From: Paraburkholderia largidicola
GTDB lineage: Bacteria; Pseudomonadota; Gammaproteobacteria; Burkholderiales; Burkholderiaceae
DNA: 64,000 nt
NCBI RefSeq assembly: GCF_013426895.1
Contig: NZ_AP023176.1
Location: 1,612,001-1,676,000 of the forward strand
Direction of reading: 5' to 3'
Below the pieces are notes generated by a model. It saw only the letters and a program-made list of their open reading frames with translations. It did no database searches and was not told the origin of the DNA. Shown here one piece after another: positions 16,263 to 24,832 of this stretch (its first letter is position 1; every line of letters begins with the position of its first letter). The position numbers and the translations under genes are program-made.

Positions 16263-17540
16263 ATGAACTCCGACTCATCCGTTGCGACGCCCGCTCGCAT
16301 CCAGACATCCAGCACACCTTCCCATACCACCGTCGTATCCGGCGTACGGCCCGGCTCGGCGGACTTTCGCCGCATCAGCATCGCGCTTTTTCTTGCGGGC
16401 TTCTCCACGTTCTCACTGCTGTATTGCGTGCAGCCGTTGCTGCCCGTTTTCGCCAGCGAATTCCATGTCGGCGCGGCGCAAAGTTCGTTGGCGCTGTCGC
16501 TCTCGACCGGCTTTCTCGCATTCTCGATTCTCTGCGCTGGCGCGCTATCGGAGCGCTTCGGCAGACGCGGCCTGATCTTCGCATCGATGACGCTGGCCGC
16601 GCTCTTCAACGTCTGCGCCGCGCTCGAAGCGGACTGGCACAGCATCCTCGTGGCCCGCGCGCTGGAAGGGCTGGCGCTCGGCGGCGTGCCCGCCGTCGCG
16701 ATGGCGTATCTCGCGGAGGAAATCGATCCGCGCGGGCTGGGGCTTTCGATGGGGCTCTATGTGGGCGGCACCGCGTTCGGCGGAATGATCGGCCGCGTCG
16801 GCATGAGTTACATGAGCGATCATCTGTCGTGGCGCACGGCGATGCTGACCATCGGCATCGTCGACGTGGTGGCGGCTGTCGCGTTCGTGTTGCTGTTGCC
16901 AGGCTCACGCAATTTCGTCAAACGCACGGACCTCACGGCTGTCCATCACATCGCGCTGTGGCGCAAGCATCTGACGGCCGCGACATTGCCCGCCGTCTTC
17001 GCAACGGGATGCCTCGTCATGGGCGTGTTCGTGACCGTTTACAACTACGCGGGTTTCCGGCTGATGGCGCCGCCGTTCGATCTCAGCGCGACGCAAACGG
17101 GCCTGATTTTCTGCTCGTATCTGTTCGGTATCGTCGCCGCATCCGGCGCGGGCGCGCTGGCCGATCGCTGCGGGCGCGGGCCTGTCCTGATGACGGGCGT
17201 CGTGGTGGCCGCGTTGGGACTCGCGTTGACGCTGATGCATGCGCTCGTGCCTGTCGTGCTCGGCATCATCGTGCTGACTATCGGCTTTTTCATCACGCAC
17301 TCGGTCGCGAGCGGCTGGGTCGGACAACTCGCCGACGGCGCAAAGGGTCACGCGACCTCGCTGTATCTGCTTGCGTACTATCTCGGTTCGAGCGTGCTCG
17401 GATCGTGGGGCGGCTGGTTCTGGCAAAACGGCGCATGGCCGTCCGTCGCCGGATTTGGCTTCGCGATGCTCGCCGTATGCGGCACGCTCACGCTGTACGT
17501 GGCGCGCGTGCATGCGCGTGCAAATGCGCGCGTACGCTGA
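16263..17540 (+). CDS. MFS transporter, YnfM-like
   Basis: This 425-residue, 12-helix major facilitator of the arabinose-efflux/YnfM group follows a 35-residue hydrophilic N-terminus. Its start region is FRRISIALFLAGFSTFSLLYCVQPLLPVFA; loop 2-3 is GALSERFGRRGLI and helix 4-5 is RALEGLALGGVPAVAMAYLAEE. It is divergent from a LysR regulator and probably controlled by it; a perfect 14-bp stem-loop lies in its leader. Efflux of a small molecule is the likely role, substrate unknown. Confidence 0.88.
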   Translation: MNSDSSVATPARIQTSSTPSHTTVVSGVRPGSADFRRISIALFLAGFSTFSLLYCVQPLLPVFASEFHVGAAQSSLALSLSTGFLAFSILCAGALSERFGRRGLIFASMTLAALFNVCAALEADWHSILVARALEGLALGGVPAVAMAYLAEEIDPRGLGLSMGLYVGGTAFGGMIGRVGMSYMSDHLSWRTAMLTIGIVDVVAAVAFVLLLPGSRNFVKRTDLTAVHHIALWRKHLTAATLPAVFATGCLVMGVFVTVYNYAGFRLMAPPFDLSATQTGLIFCSYLFGIVAASGAGALADRCGRGPVLMTGVVVAALGLALTLMHALVPVVLGIIVLTIGFFITHSVASGWVGQLADGAKGHATSLYLLAYYLGSSVLGSWGGWFWQNGAWPSVAGFGFAMLAVCGTLTLYVARVHARANARVR

Positions 17541-17562
17541 CTTCCAGAAAAAGGACCTCGTC

Positions 17563-17943
17563 ATGATCGACCATCTCGACCATCTGGTGCTGACCTGCAC
17601 CGATGCAGAAGCCACGACGGCCTTCTACACGCGGGTCATGCAGATGCAACTGGAAACATTCGGCGCTGGCCGTATCGCCTTTCGCTTCGGCAACCAGAAG
17701 ATCAATCTGCATGTACGCGGCAGCGAATTCGAGCCGAAGGCGCATTTGCCCGTGCCGGGTGCGCTGGACCTGTGCTTCATCGCCTCGGTGCCGCTCGATC
17801 AGGTCATCGCGCATCTCGGCGCATGCAACTGGCCGATTATCGAAGGGCCTGTCGAACGAACGGGCGCGACACAGAAGATCCGCTCCGTCTATGTGCGGGA
17901 CCCTGATCTGAACCTGATCGAGATTTCCGAACTGATGGGCTGA
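17563..17943 (+). CDS. VOC-family (glyoxalase/bleomycin-resistance fold) protein
   Basis: This 126-residue single-domain vicinal oxygen chelate protein begins MIDHLDHLVLTCTDAEATTAFYTRVMQMQLE and ends SVYVRDPDLNLIEIS. Metal ligands expected for the fold are His7 (LDHLVL) and the Glu in NLIEI. The ATG at 17563 begins the conserved fold; an AAGGA stretch lies 9-10 bases upstream. It follows the MFS gene by 22 bases and may be cotranscribed. Relatives are often annotated as virulence-protein or dioxygenase-like; the function is not determined. Confidence 0.88.
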   Translation: MIDHLDHLVLTCTDAEATTAFYTRVMQMQLETFGAGRIAFRFGNQKINLHVRGSEFEPKAHLPVPGALDLCFIASVPLDQVIAHLGACNWPIIEGPVERTGATQKIRSVYVRDPDLNLIEISELMG

Positions 17944-18342
17944 GCAGGCTCGGCACCGAAGCCGGCCGTCACCGAAATCAGCAACTGCGCGGCGTCGTCT
18001 ATTCGCCCTCTCTCCCGACGACGGGTATTCCCCGTACTCGTCTGTATCACGCGCCTTAATTCTCCTTTAATTCGCGTTGCCTACATTGCAGACACGAAGA
18101 CTTTGAGGTCGCATCGTGAATGCCTTGAATCTCAAACCCTTGCGATGTCGCGTTGTGCGCACGCGTTCGCGTTCGTCCTCTGTGTCGCGCACGCGGCTTG
18201 CCTGTCGACGGGCCAGGTTGCGCTCACGATGCATCCGCTCCGGCGATGGCAGGCGAAGGCGAAACGTTCGTTGAACGTCGCTGGGCATGCGCTCCAGAAC
18301 ATCCGCAATAAACGGCTTTGATCTTCCAGATGGAGAACCGTC
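17944..18342. other. Intergenic region with PmrA-type promoter
   Basis: The only clear signal is the PmrA/QseB-like promoter at 18055-18087. An open frame from 18145 to 18321 could encode MSRCAHAFAFVLCVAHAACLSTGQ..., which has a lipoprotein-like head, but it has no ribosome site and unusual composition, so it is not called. Confidence 0.5.
18055..18087 (+). promoter_or_regulatory. PmrA/QseB-type box and -10 (periplasmic protein-Rieske unit)
   Basis: CTTAAT-TCTCC-TTTAAT (18055-18071) fits the PmrA/QseB consensus YTTAAK-N5-YTTAAK, apart from the final T being allowed by K. Ten bases later lies TACATT (18082-18087) as the -10. This box-to--10 distance is that of class II activation by OmpR-family regulators. 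The same arrangement recurs at 19444-19476. Confidence 0.7.
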
Positions 18343-18795
18343 ATGAACACATTCACCAAAGCAGGTCTCGTTGCCATCGCGCTCGTGTTCGCGCAATCCG
18401 CAACCAGCGTCGCTTTTGCGGCGACGAATCTACCCCAGCTTCATCAGCAAGGCGAGGTCACGTATCTTTCGGGTGGCGTGGGCAGCGATCAATCCGCTGC
18501 GCTCAAGGACGCCATGCACGACTACCCGCTCGTACTCGAATTTACGGGCGCAACGCGTCAGGGAAATGAGTATCTCGCCGACATTCCCGTTCATATCGCC
18601 GACATGCACGGCAAAACGCTGTTGAACGCGACCTCGCACGGACCCTTCATGCTCGCATCGCTTCCGGACGGGCGCTACAAGATCACCGCGCGCCATGACG
18701 GCAAGACCCAGCAGCGTGTCGTCGACGTCAACGCGTCGGGACACGTTCGCGCCATGTTCGTCTGGCCGACGCAGCAGGAAGGGAGCACATCATGA
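18343..18795 (+). CDS. Periplasmic protein with carboxypeptidase-regulatory-like fold
   Basis: This 150-residue exported protein has a signal peptide (MNTFTKAGLVAIALVFAQSATSVAFA, cleavage near residue 26). The mature part looks like a small beta-sandwich: IPVHIADMHGKTLLNATSHGPFMLASLPDGRYKITARHDGKTQQRVVDV. This is the pattern of carboxypeptidase-regulatory-like/DUF4198-type domains. A GGAG site precedes the ATG. The stop overlaps the Rieske start (ATGA), so the two are coupled. A PmrA-type promoter lies upstream. Function unknown. Confidence 0.8.
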   Translation: MNTFTKAGLVAIALVFAQSATSVAFAATNLPQLHQQGEVTYLSGGVGSDQSAALKDAMHDYPLVLEFTGATRQGNEYLADIPVHIADMHGKTLLNATSHGPFMLASLPDGRYKITARHDGKTQQRVVDVNASGHVRAMFVWPTQQEGSTS

Positions 18796-19412
18796 GCGCC
18801 GATGCCGATGCGTCCGTCGACGAAGCACGCCGTCGATGGATGATTGCGACGTCGGTGGCGGGCGGCATCGCGGGCGTAGCCGTCGTTACGCCGTTCGTCG
18901 AATCGTTCAAGCCATCGGCGTCCGCCCTGGCGGCGGGCGCGCCTGTCACAGTCGACATCAGCCGTCTGCAGCCCGGCGACATGCTGACGGCGGCATGGCG
19001 CGGCAAGCCCGTCTTCATCGTCAATCGCACCGACGCGATGCTCGCCGATGTGCGCGCCGCCGATCAGTTCGTTGCCGACCCGCACACGACGCGGCCTTTT
19101 TCGATGCCGCTGCCGCCCTACTGCAACAACGAGTTCCGCTCGCGTGCGGAGCATGGCAATCTGCTCGTGGTGGTCGGCGTGTGCACACATCTCGGCTGCA
19201 CACCGAGTCCGCGTTTCCAGCCTGGGCCGCAAACGAGTCTTCCCGACGACTGGCCAGGCGGATTTCTCTGCCCATGTCACGGCTCGACCTATGACCTCGC
19301 AGGCCGCGTATTCAAGGACAAACCTGCGCCGCAAAATCTCGATGTGCCGCGTTATCGATTCGAGTCCGCAAGTCATGTCGTGATCGGCGCAGACGAACAG
19401 GGCGAAGCGTAA
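18792..19412 (+). CDS. Orphan Rieske [2Fe-2S] protein (ubiquinol-cytochrome c reductase type)
   Basis: This 206-residue Rieske protein has an N-terminal anchor (RRRWMIATSVAGGIAGVAVVTPFVESFKPS) as in bc1 iron-sulfur subunits, whose RR can direct Tat export. Cluster boxes are CTHLGC and CPCHGSTYD, each with the Cys-His pair, followed by GRVFKDKPAPQNLDVPRY. This matches PetA. There is no cytochrome b or c1 gene beside it, so it is a second or specialised copy. It is coupled to a periplasmic beta-sandwich protein behind a PmrA-type promoter, suggesting envelope-stress rather than housekeeping expression. Confidence 0.9.
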   Translation: MSADADASVDEARRRWMIATSVAGGIAGVAVVTPFVESFKPSASALAAGAPVTVDISRLQPGDMLTAAWRGKPVFIVNRTDAMLADVRAADQFVADPHTTRPFSMPLPPYCNNEFRSRAEHGNLLVVVGVCTHLGCTPSPRFQPGPQTSLPDDWPGGFLCPCHGSTYDLAGRVFKDKPAPQNLDVPRYRFESASHVVIGADEQGEA

Positions 19413-19443
19413 TCGTGCAGCATTGATGTTCGTCAACGGCCCC

Positions 19444-19476
19444 TTTAAGTTTCGTTTAAGTGTTGGCCGCTAACGT
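19444..19476 (+). promoter_or_regulatory. PmrA/QseB-type box and -10 (peptidoglycan enzyme unit)
   Basis: TTTAAG-TTTCG-TTTAAG (19444-19460) is a full YTTAAK-N5-YTTAAK match. TAACGT (19471-19476) follows after 10 bases as the -10, the same spacing as at 18055-18087. It precedes the M23 peptidase and PBP7-like genes. Confidence 0.72.
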
Positions 19477-19709
19477 GTCCGCTCCGTCGCCTGTCACTGC
19501 GCGGCAGCCTCGCCGCACTTTTTACATGCCGCTCGAAATGCCCTTCAGGTTTGCCGTCATTTTTACTGCGCTCTGTTTGCAGCTCGAATAACGGCAACAC
19601 CCGCTTCATCTCCACCTCTGGACGCAACGCGTCTATCAGTTCGATCGCGCACGCGTTAGTCGCTCTGCGCAATTGCCTTCGCTGTACCCCTCGCTCTGCT
19701 TTTTCGATC

Positions 19710-20729
19710 ATGCCCTTTCCCGCATTCGTTGCGCCGTCGGCGCGTAGTGGCAAAGTCATTCTGGTGTGCGCCGTCAGCTCCGTTTGCGCAGCATTGATCT
19801 TTTCGCCGAACCGCGCGAAGCATGCCGCCGATCAGGATGACGCAGCGGGCGCGCAATCCGCTTCGCTGAACCGCGAAGCCGTCGATACGACGCGTCACGC
19901 GCAGCCTGCATCGCCTGCCTCTGCTGTTGAAGCCGCGCCGCAACCCGTCGTCAGATCGGCGACCGTCAAGAGCAGCTTTGCGGAAGCGGCGCAGCGTCTC
20001 GGTCTCGACAGCCGCACCACGGCCTTGCTCGCGCACGCGTTCTCCGGCGAGATCGACTTTCACCGCGATCTCAAGCCGGGCAACACGATCAGCCTCGTCG
20101 TCGATCCGCCGGAAGCCGAAGCAACGGCGCAAGCGCCTTCCACCACGCCGCTCGCCGTGCGCATCGCAACGGGCACGACATCGCATGATCTGTTTCTCTA
20201 TCGCAATCTGGACGGCAAGCCGTTCTATTACACGAAGGATGGTGCAAGCACGACGCCCACCTTCACGCGCTATCCGCTCGCCTACGAGCGCGTGTCGTCC
20301 GATTTCGCGCTGCACCGGCTCGACCCCGTCACGCACCGCTGGCAAAGCCACGACGGCGTCGATCTCGCCGCGCCCGCCGGCACGCCCGTTCATGCGACGG
20401 CACGCGGCACGGTCGCGTTCATCGGGCGGCAGACGGGCTATGGGAAAGTGGTCGTGCTGCGCAATCCGCCGCCGTATCAGACCGTGTTCGCGCACCTGTC
20501 ACGCTTTGCGAAGGGCCTGCATCGTGGCGCACAGGTGCATCGCGGCCAGGTGATCGGCTATGTCGGATCGACAGGTTGGGCAACGGGTCCGCATCTGCAC
20601 TATGAGGTGCATGTCGATTCCGTGCCGAAGGACCCGTTGACGGTCGCGCTTCCGGGCAACAATCCGCTCGATGCGACCGAACGCGCGCAGTTCGCAAAGG
20701 ACGCCGACCGTCTCGCCGCGCTGCTTTGA
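19710..20729 (+). CDS. M23-family peptidoglycan peptidase
   Basis: This 339-residue protein has an N-terminal membrane anchor (KVILVCAVSSVCAALIF), a low-complexity Ala/Gln/Pro linker, an OapA/LysM-like middle (SFAEAAQRLGLDSRTTALLAHAF, LKPGNTISLVVD) and a C-terminal LytM/M23 domain. The zinc sites are HDGVDLAAPAGTPV and HLHYEVH; the core GxGxGxxV-like loop is GRQTGYGKVVVLRNP. It should cleave peptide cross-links in the periplasm (MepM-like). The start is uncertain: 19710 has no good ribosome site and the frame is open to 19551. A PmrA-type promoter lies upstream. Confidence 0.87.
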   Translation: MPFPAFVAPSARSGKVILVCAVSSVCAALIFSPNRAKHAADQDDAAGAQSASLNREAVDTTRHAQPASPASAVEAAPQPVVRSATVKSSFAEAAQRLGLDSRTTALLAHAFSGEIDFHRDLKPGNTISLVVDPPEAEATAQAPSTTPLAVRIATGTTSHDLFLYRNLDGKPFYYTKDGASTTPTFTRYPLAYERVSSDFALHRLDPVTHRWQSHDGVDLAAPAGTPVHATARGTVAFIGRQTGYGKVVVLRNPPPYQTVFAHLSRFAKGLHRGAQVHRGQVIGYVGSTGWATGPHLHYEVHVDSVPKDPLTVALPGNNPLDATERAQFAKDADRLAALL

Positions 20730-20769
20730 GTGAGCGCATCTATTCATTCGCAGCAAACCCCTCACCGAC

Positions 20770-21594
20770 GTGCTGAAACTTCATCTGTTCCTCACGCTTT
20801 TGCTGATCGCGAGCCTCTTGCCCGCGATTGCGCACGCAAAGCGTGCCGCCTTCAAACCCGCCGTACAGGCACGCGCTGCTATCGTCGTCGATATGACGAC
20901 GGGCCGTACGCTCTACGCGAAACACGCCGACGAACGCCGGCCCATCGCCTCGCTGACGAAGCTGTTGACAGCGATGGTCACGCTCGACGCAAAACGCCCG
21001 ATGATCAAACCGCTGCGCGTCACCGATGCCGACGTCGACCGGTTGAAATGGTCGCGCTCGCGCCTGCCCGTTCATTCGCTGCTGTTGCGCAGCACGCTGT
21101 TGCATATCGCGCTGATGTCGTCGGAAAACCGTGCGGCCTTTGCGTTGAGCCGCGACTATCCGGGCGGGCGGCCAGGCTTCGTGCGCGCGATGAACCACAC
21201 GGCGCAGCGCCTGCGTATGACCCGCAGCCATTTCGTCGATCCGACGGGCCTGTCGCCGCACAACGTATCGACGGCGCGCGACCTCACGCGGCTCGTGCGC
21301 GCCGCGTACCGCTACCCCGTCATCCGCCAGTATTCGACGGCGCACCAGAAGCTGGTGCTGGGCGGCGACGGTCCGTTGATCTACCGGAACACGGACCCGC
21401 TCGTGCATCGCGCGTCGTGGCACGTCGGGCTGCAGAAAACCGGCTTCACCAACGAAGCCGGACACTGCCTGATCGTCGTCACGATGGTGCGCGGCCATCC
21501 CGTGCTGATCGTCGTGCTCGGCGCCCCCAACGCGCAGGCGCACTTCCAGGACGCCGTCGCTTTGCGCCGCTGGCTCATGACGGCGCAGCGTTAG
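20770..21594 (+). CDS. pbpG: D-alanyl-D-alanine endopeptidase, PBP7 type
   Basis: This 274-residue periplasmic serine peptidase has a signal peptide MLKLHLFLTLLLIASLLPAIAHA. The motifs are SLTK (SxxK), SSEN (SxN) and KTGFTNEAG (KTG). The length and the absence of the PBP5 C-terminal domain point to PBP7/PbpG-type endopeptidases that cut cross-bridges. The start is GTG at 20770, 40 bases after the M23 gene, with no strong ribosome site. The pairing with M23 suggests coordinated wall remodelling under the PmrA-type promoter. Confidence 0.88.
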   Translation: MLKLHLFLTLLLIASLLPAIAHAKRAAFKPAVQARAAIVVDMTTGRTLYAKHADERRPIASLTKLLTAMVTLDAKRPMIKPLRVTDADVDRLKWSRSRLPVHSLLLRSTLLHIALMSSENRAAFALSRDYPGGRPGFVRAMNHTAQRLRMTRSHFVDPTGLSPHNVSTARDLTRLVRAAYRYPVIRQYSTAHQKLVLGGDGPLIYRNTDPLVHRASWHVGLQKTGFTNEAGHCLIVVTMVRGHPVLIVVLGAPNAQAHFQDAVALRRWLMTAQR

Positions 21595-21691
21595 CGGACG
21601 CACCGCGCGGCCTTTGAAGGGCCTGAACACGCGCGCCGCTGTACACTTCCGGGCAACGTCGCTCGCCGACGATTTCCCCGAGCAATGCACC

Positions 21692-22618
21692 ATGGACCGC
21701 ATCGACGCAATGAAGGTGTTCGTCGCGACGCTGGACGAAGGCAGTCTGGCGGGCGCGAGCCGCCGGCTCGGCCGTTCGCCCGCCGCGGTGAGCCGCGCCA
21801 TTGCCTTTCTCGAAGCGCACGTCGGCTCGCCGCTCCTGCACCGCACCACGCGCACCATCAAGCTCAGCGAGGCGGGCGAACGCTATGCCGCCGCGTGCCG
21901 GCGGATCCTGACCGATCTGGAAGAAGCCGACCTGCTGGTGGCGGCCGAGCGCTCCGCGCCGCGCGGCCTGCTGAACATCACCGCGCCCGTCGCCGCGGGG
22001 CAGGACATGCTCCGCTCGATCCTCGACGACTTCATCGACGAGTACCCGGCCGTGTCGGTGCGCCTGCATATGCTCGACCGCCCCGTCAGTCTCGTCGACG
22101 AAGGCATCGACGTCGCGCTGCGCATCGCGCATCTGCCCGATTCGACGCTGATCGCGATTCCCGTCGGCGAAGTGCGGCGCGTCGTGACGGCGTCGCCGCG
22201 CTATCTGTCGAAACACCCGCAGATCCGCGAGCCAGCGGACCTCGAACAGCATCAGATCATTTCGATGACGCACTTCGGCGTCGACTCGTGGAGCTTCCCG
22301 TCTGCCGAGGGCTCGACCGTCGCGCAGGTCGTCCATTTCTCGCCGCGTCTGATCGTCAACAGCATCGACGCCGCCGTGGCGTCCGCCGTCGAAGGGCGTG
22401 GCGTCACGCGCATGTTCTCCTACCACGTCGCGCAGCAGGTGAAGGACGGACAGCTGCGCATCGTGTTGCGCGACAGTGAACACGCGCCGTTACCCGTTCA
22501 TCTTCTGACCCCGCACGGGCGACTCTCGGTACCGAAAGTGCGCGCTTTCGTCGATTTCGCCACGCCGCGTTTGCGCCGGCATTTCAAGCAGTTACAGCGC
22601 ATCACCGACGCACATTGA
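21692..22618 (+). CDS. LysR-family transcriptional regulator
   Basis: This 308-residue LysR regulator starts with MDRIDAMKVFVATLDEGSLAGASRRLGRSPAAVSRAIAFLEAHVGSPLLHRTTRTIKLSEAG, the DhcR/YafC-like subgroup. The effector domain begins near residue 90 (PRGLLNITAPVAAGQDMLRSILDDFIDEYP). The ATG at 21692 is the start of the conserved HTH; the 26 codons upstream are excluded. It stands on the same strand as the SDR 117 bases downstream. Regulators of this subgroup often control adjacent oxidoreductases or carriers. Confidence 0.92.
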   Translation: MDRIDAMKVFVATLDEGSLAGASRRLGRSPAAVSRAIAFLEAHVGSPLLHRTTRTIKLSEAGERYAAACRRILTDLEEADLLVAAERSAPRGLLNITAPVAAGQDMLRSILDDFIDEYPAVSVRLHMLDRPVSLVDEGIDVALRIAHLPDSTLIAIPVGEVRRVVTASPRYLSKHPQIREPADLEQHQIISMTHFGVDSWSFPSAEGSTVAQVVHFSPRLIVNSIDAAVASAVEGRGVTRMFSYHVAQQVKDGQLRIVLRDSEHAPLPVHLLTPHGRLSVPKVRAFVDFATPRLRRHFKQLQRITDAH

Positions 22619-22735
22619 ACCGTTTTACGGAAGAATGTCTGCCGTGTCGCGTGGATTCTCTCTGTGATCGACTCAATCTAGACTTGCTCCATCGACATCG
22701 GGCCGCGCGGCCCAACTGGATAAAGGAGCAGGTGA

Positions 22736-23446
22736 ATGGGTGCCGAACAGAAAGTGGTGATCGTCACGGGCGCGTCGCAAGGCATTGGCGCGGGACTGGT
22801 CAAAGCGTATCGCGACCGCAATTTCCGCGTCGTCGCGACGTCCCGCTCGATCAAGCCAGGCGACGATCCTGACATCGCCACCGTGCAAGGCGACATCGCC
22901 GATGCGAAGACCGCGCAGCAGGTCGTCGCGATCGCGCTGGAGCGTTTTGGCCGGATCGATACGCTGGTCAACAACGCCGGCATTTTCATCGCGAAGCCCT
23001 TCGACGCCTACACGCCCGAAGACTACGACGCCGTCATGGCGACCAACGTCAATGGCTTCTTTCATATCACGCAGCGCGTGCTGTCGGAGATGAAAAAGAA
23101 ACGCAGCGGCCATGTGGTGAACATCACGGCGAGCCTCGTGGACCGGCCGCGCGCTGGACTGCCCGCAGCGATGGCCGCGTTGACCAAAGGCGGGTTGAAC
23201 GCCGTGACGCGATCGCTGGCAATCGAATATGCGCCGCTGGGCATTCGCGTGAATGCCGTCGCGCCCGGCGTCATCAAAACGCCGATGCATCCGCGCGAAC
23301 GCCACGAAGCCCTCGCGCGCTTTCATCCGATCGGGCATCTCGGTGAAGTGACGGATATTGCGGAAGCCGTGCTTTATCTGGAATCGGCGGGTTTCGTGAC
23401 GGGCGAGATCTTGCACGTCGACGGCGGCAGCAACGTCGGTTCCTGA
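22736..23446 (+). CDS. SDR-family protein lacking the catalytic tyrosine
   Basis: This 236-residue short-chain dehydrogenase has cofactor motif TGASQGIG, NNAG, the active-site Ser (NITAS) and C-terminal GEILHVDGG. The YxxxK motif is altered: the Lys is present (AALTKGG) but Ala occupies the Tyr position. PAAMAALTKGGLNAVT, as I recall, recurs in a clade of such proteins, so it is a subfamily trait rather than a fresh mutation. An AAGGAG site precedes the ATG. A 14-bp palindrome GGGCCGCGCGGCCC (22700-22713) sits just upstream. Catalysis, if any, would be atypical. Confidence 0.85.
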   Translation: MGAEQKVVIVTGASQGIGAGLVKAYRDRNFRVVATSRSIKPGDDPDIATVQGDIADAKTAQQVVAIALERFGRIDTLVNNAGIFIAKPFDAYTPEDYDAVMATNVNGFFHITQRVLSEMKKKRSGHVVNITASLVDRPRAGLPAAMAALTKGGLNAVTRSLAIEYAPLGIRVNAVAPGVIKTPMHPRERHEALARFHPIGHLGEVTDIAEAVLYLESAGFVTGEILHVDGGSNVGS

Positions 23447-23465
23447 GAGATCGAACATCCCCTGA

Positions 23466-23507
23466 ATGGCATCCTCGTTGTTAGTTAGTTCGGATGCCAT
23501 ATTATTT
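23466..23507 (+). terminator. Probable terminator after the SDR gene
   Basis: ATGGCATCC (23466-23474) pairs with GGATGCCAT (23492-23500) over a 17-base loop, followed by ATTATTT. The tail is T-rich but not a clean run, so termination is likely but not certain. Confidence 0.5.
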
Positions 23508-23581
23508 AGCCCTCACTTGAAGTAAATGTTTAATTTTGAGGAGTCGCAGCAGGCAGTCGCGACAGCAGCACGGAGATAACC

Positions 23582-24796
23582 ATGCAGGACGCAGCGATCA
23601 GGATCACGAAGCCACCCACCTTCAACATTGCGCGCGGCACTGTGGCAGGCGCGAGCGCGAGTCTCGTCGGGATTGGCCTCGCGCGCTTCGCGTACACGCC
23701 ACTGCTGCCTGCCATCATCGACGCGCACTGGTTTGCAGCATCGACGGCCGCATATCTCGGCGCAGCGAACCTGGGCGGCTATCTGGCGGGCGCGCTGCTC
23801 GGCGGCTATCTCGCGAAGCGCGCCAATGCGACACACGTATTGCGAGTGATGATGCTGCTCGCGACGATTGCCTTCGTCGCGTGCGCGTTTCCGCTGTCGT
23901 TCTCGTGGTTCTTCGTATGGCGCTTCGCGTCGGGTCTTTCGGGCGGCGCACTGATGGTGCTGGCTGCGCCGACCGTGCTCGCGCATGTGCCGCCGTCGCG
24001 CCGCGGCCTGGTGAGCGGCGCGATCTTCGCGGGCATCGGCCTTGGCATCGCGGCATCCGGCACGATCGTGCCGCTGCTGCTTCGCGAAGGCGTCACGCAA
24101 ACCTGGCTCGGCCTCGCAGCGATTGCACTGCTGCTGACCCTTGCCGCATGGAACGGCTGGCCGAAGCATGACACGCCGGCTCACGCAGCGCCCACGCATC
24201 ATACGAAGCACCGGAAGCACAGCGGCTTCACCTTGCGCGCGCTGTACGCGGAGTACGCGCTCAACGCGATCGGCCTCGTTCCGCACATGTTGTTTCTCGT
24301 CGATTTCGTGTCGCGCGGTCTCGGCAAGGGGCTCGATACGGGCGCGCAATACTGGGTGTTGTTCGGCCTCGGCGCCATCGCCGGTCCGCTGTTGAGCGGA
24401 CACCTCGCCGACCGCGCGGGCTTCGGCCCTGCGCTGCGTGTCGCGTTCGTGATCCAGATCGTCGCTGTCGCTTTGCCGCTGATCGGCACGAGCCCTCCTC
24501 TGCTGATCGTGTCCAGCGTGCTGATGGGCGCCTCGGTGCCGGGCATCGTGCCGCTCGCGCTCGGCCGCGTGAACGAACTGCTCGCACATCATCCTGCCGC
24601 GCAAAAAGGCGCATGGAGCACGGCCACCACCGGCTTCGCAGTGTTGCAGGCGGGCGCTGCCTACGGCATGTCATTCCTCTTCACGCAGAACGGCGGCAAT
24701 TATCAGATGTTGTTCGCGATCGGCGCGGCGGCGCTCGCACTTGCGCTGTCCCTCGACCTGTTCGCCGCGCTGCGCGGCGACCCGAAGAACAGTTAA
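23582..24796 (+). CDS. YbfB/YjiJ-family MFS transporter
   Basis: This 404-residue major facilitator matches the YbfB/YjiJ group: GIGLARFAYTPLLPAII in helix 1, LGAANLGGYLAGALLGGYLAKR, and the C-terminal GKGAWS-like segment (AQKGAWSTATTGFAVLQAGAAYGMSFLF). Twelve helices are visible, with a His-rich cytoplasmic loop (HAAPTHHTKHRKHSG) near the middle. It is 36 bases upstream of a second MFS gene, so both may be transcribed together. Export of small metabolites is inferred. Confidence 0.88.
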   Translation: MQDAAIRITKPPTFNIARGTVAGASASLVGIGLARFAYTPLLPAIIDAHWFAASTAAYLGAANLGGYLAGALLGGYLAKRANATHVLRVMMLLATIAFVACAFPLSFSWFFVWRFASGLSGGALMVLAAPTVLAHVPPSRRGLVSGAIFAGIGLGIAASGTIVPLLLREGVTQTWLGLAAIALLLTLAAWNGWPKHDTPAHAAPTHHTKHRKHSGFTLRALYAEYALNAIGLVPHMLFLVDFVSRGLGKGLDTGAQYWVLFGLGAIAGPLLSGHLADRAGFGPALRVAFVIQIVAVALPLIGTSPPLLIVSSVLMGASVPGIVPLALGRVNELLAHHPAAQKGAWSTATTGFAVLQAGAAYGMSFLFTQNGGNYQMLFAIGAAALALALSLDLFAALRGDPKNS

Positions 24797-24832
24797 GGCT
24801 TTCCTGCAACACTTGATCGAAGGAATCTCAGC

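Noticed and set aside
18103..18321. 72-codon plus-strand frame with a lipoprotein-like head
   Set aside because: No ribosome site, atypical composition, and it lies between a PmrA-type promoter and the real periplasmic gene; more likely leader sequence.
22700..22713. 14-bp GC palindrome GGGCCGCGCGGCCC before the SDR gene
   Set aside because: Pure GC palindromes arise easily in such DNA; no second copy or promoter context supports a function.
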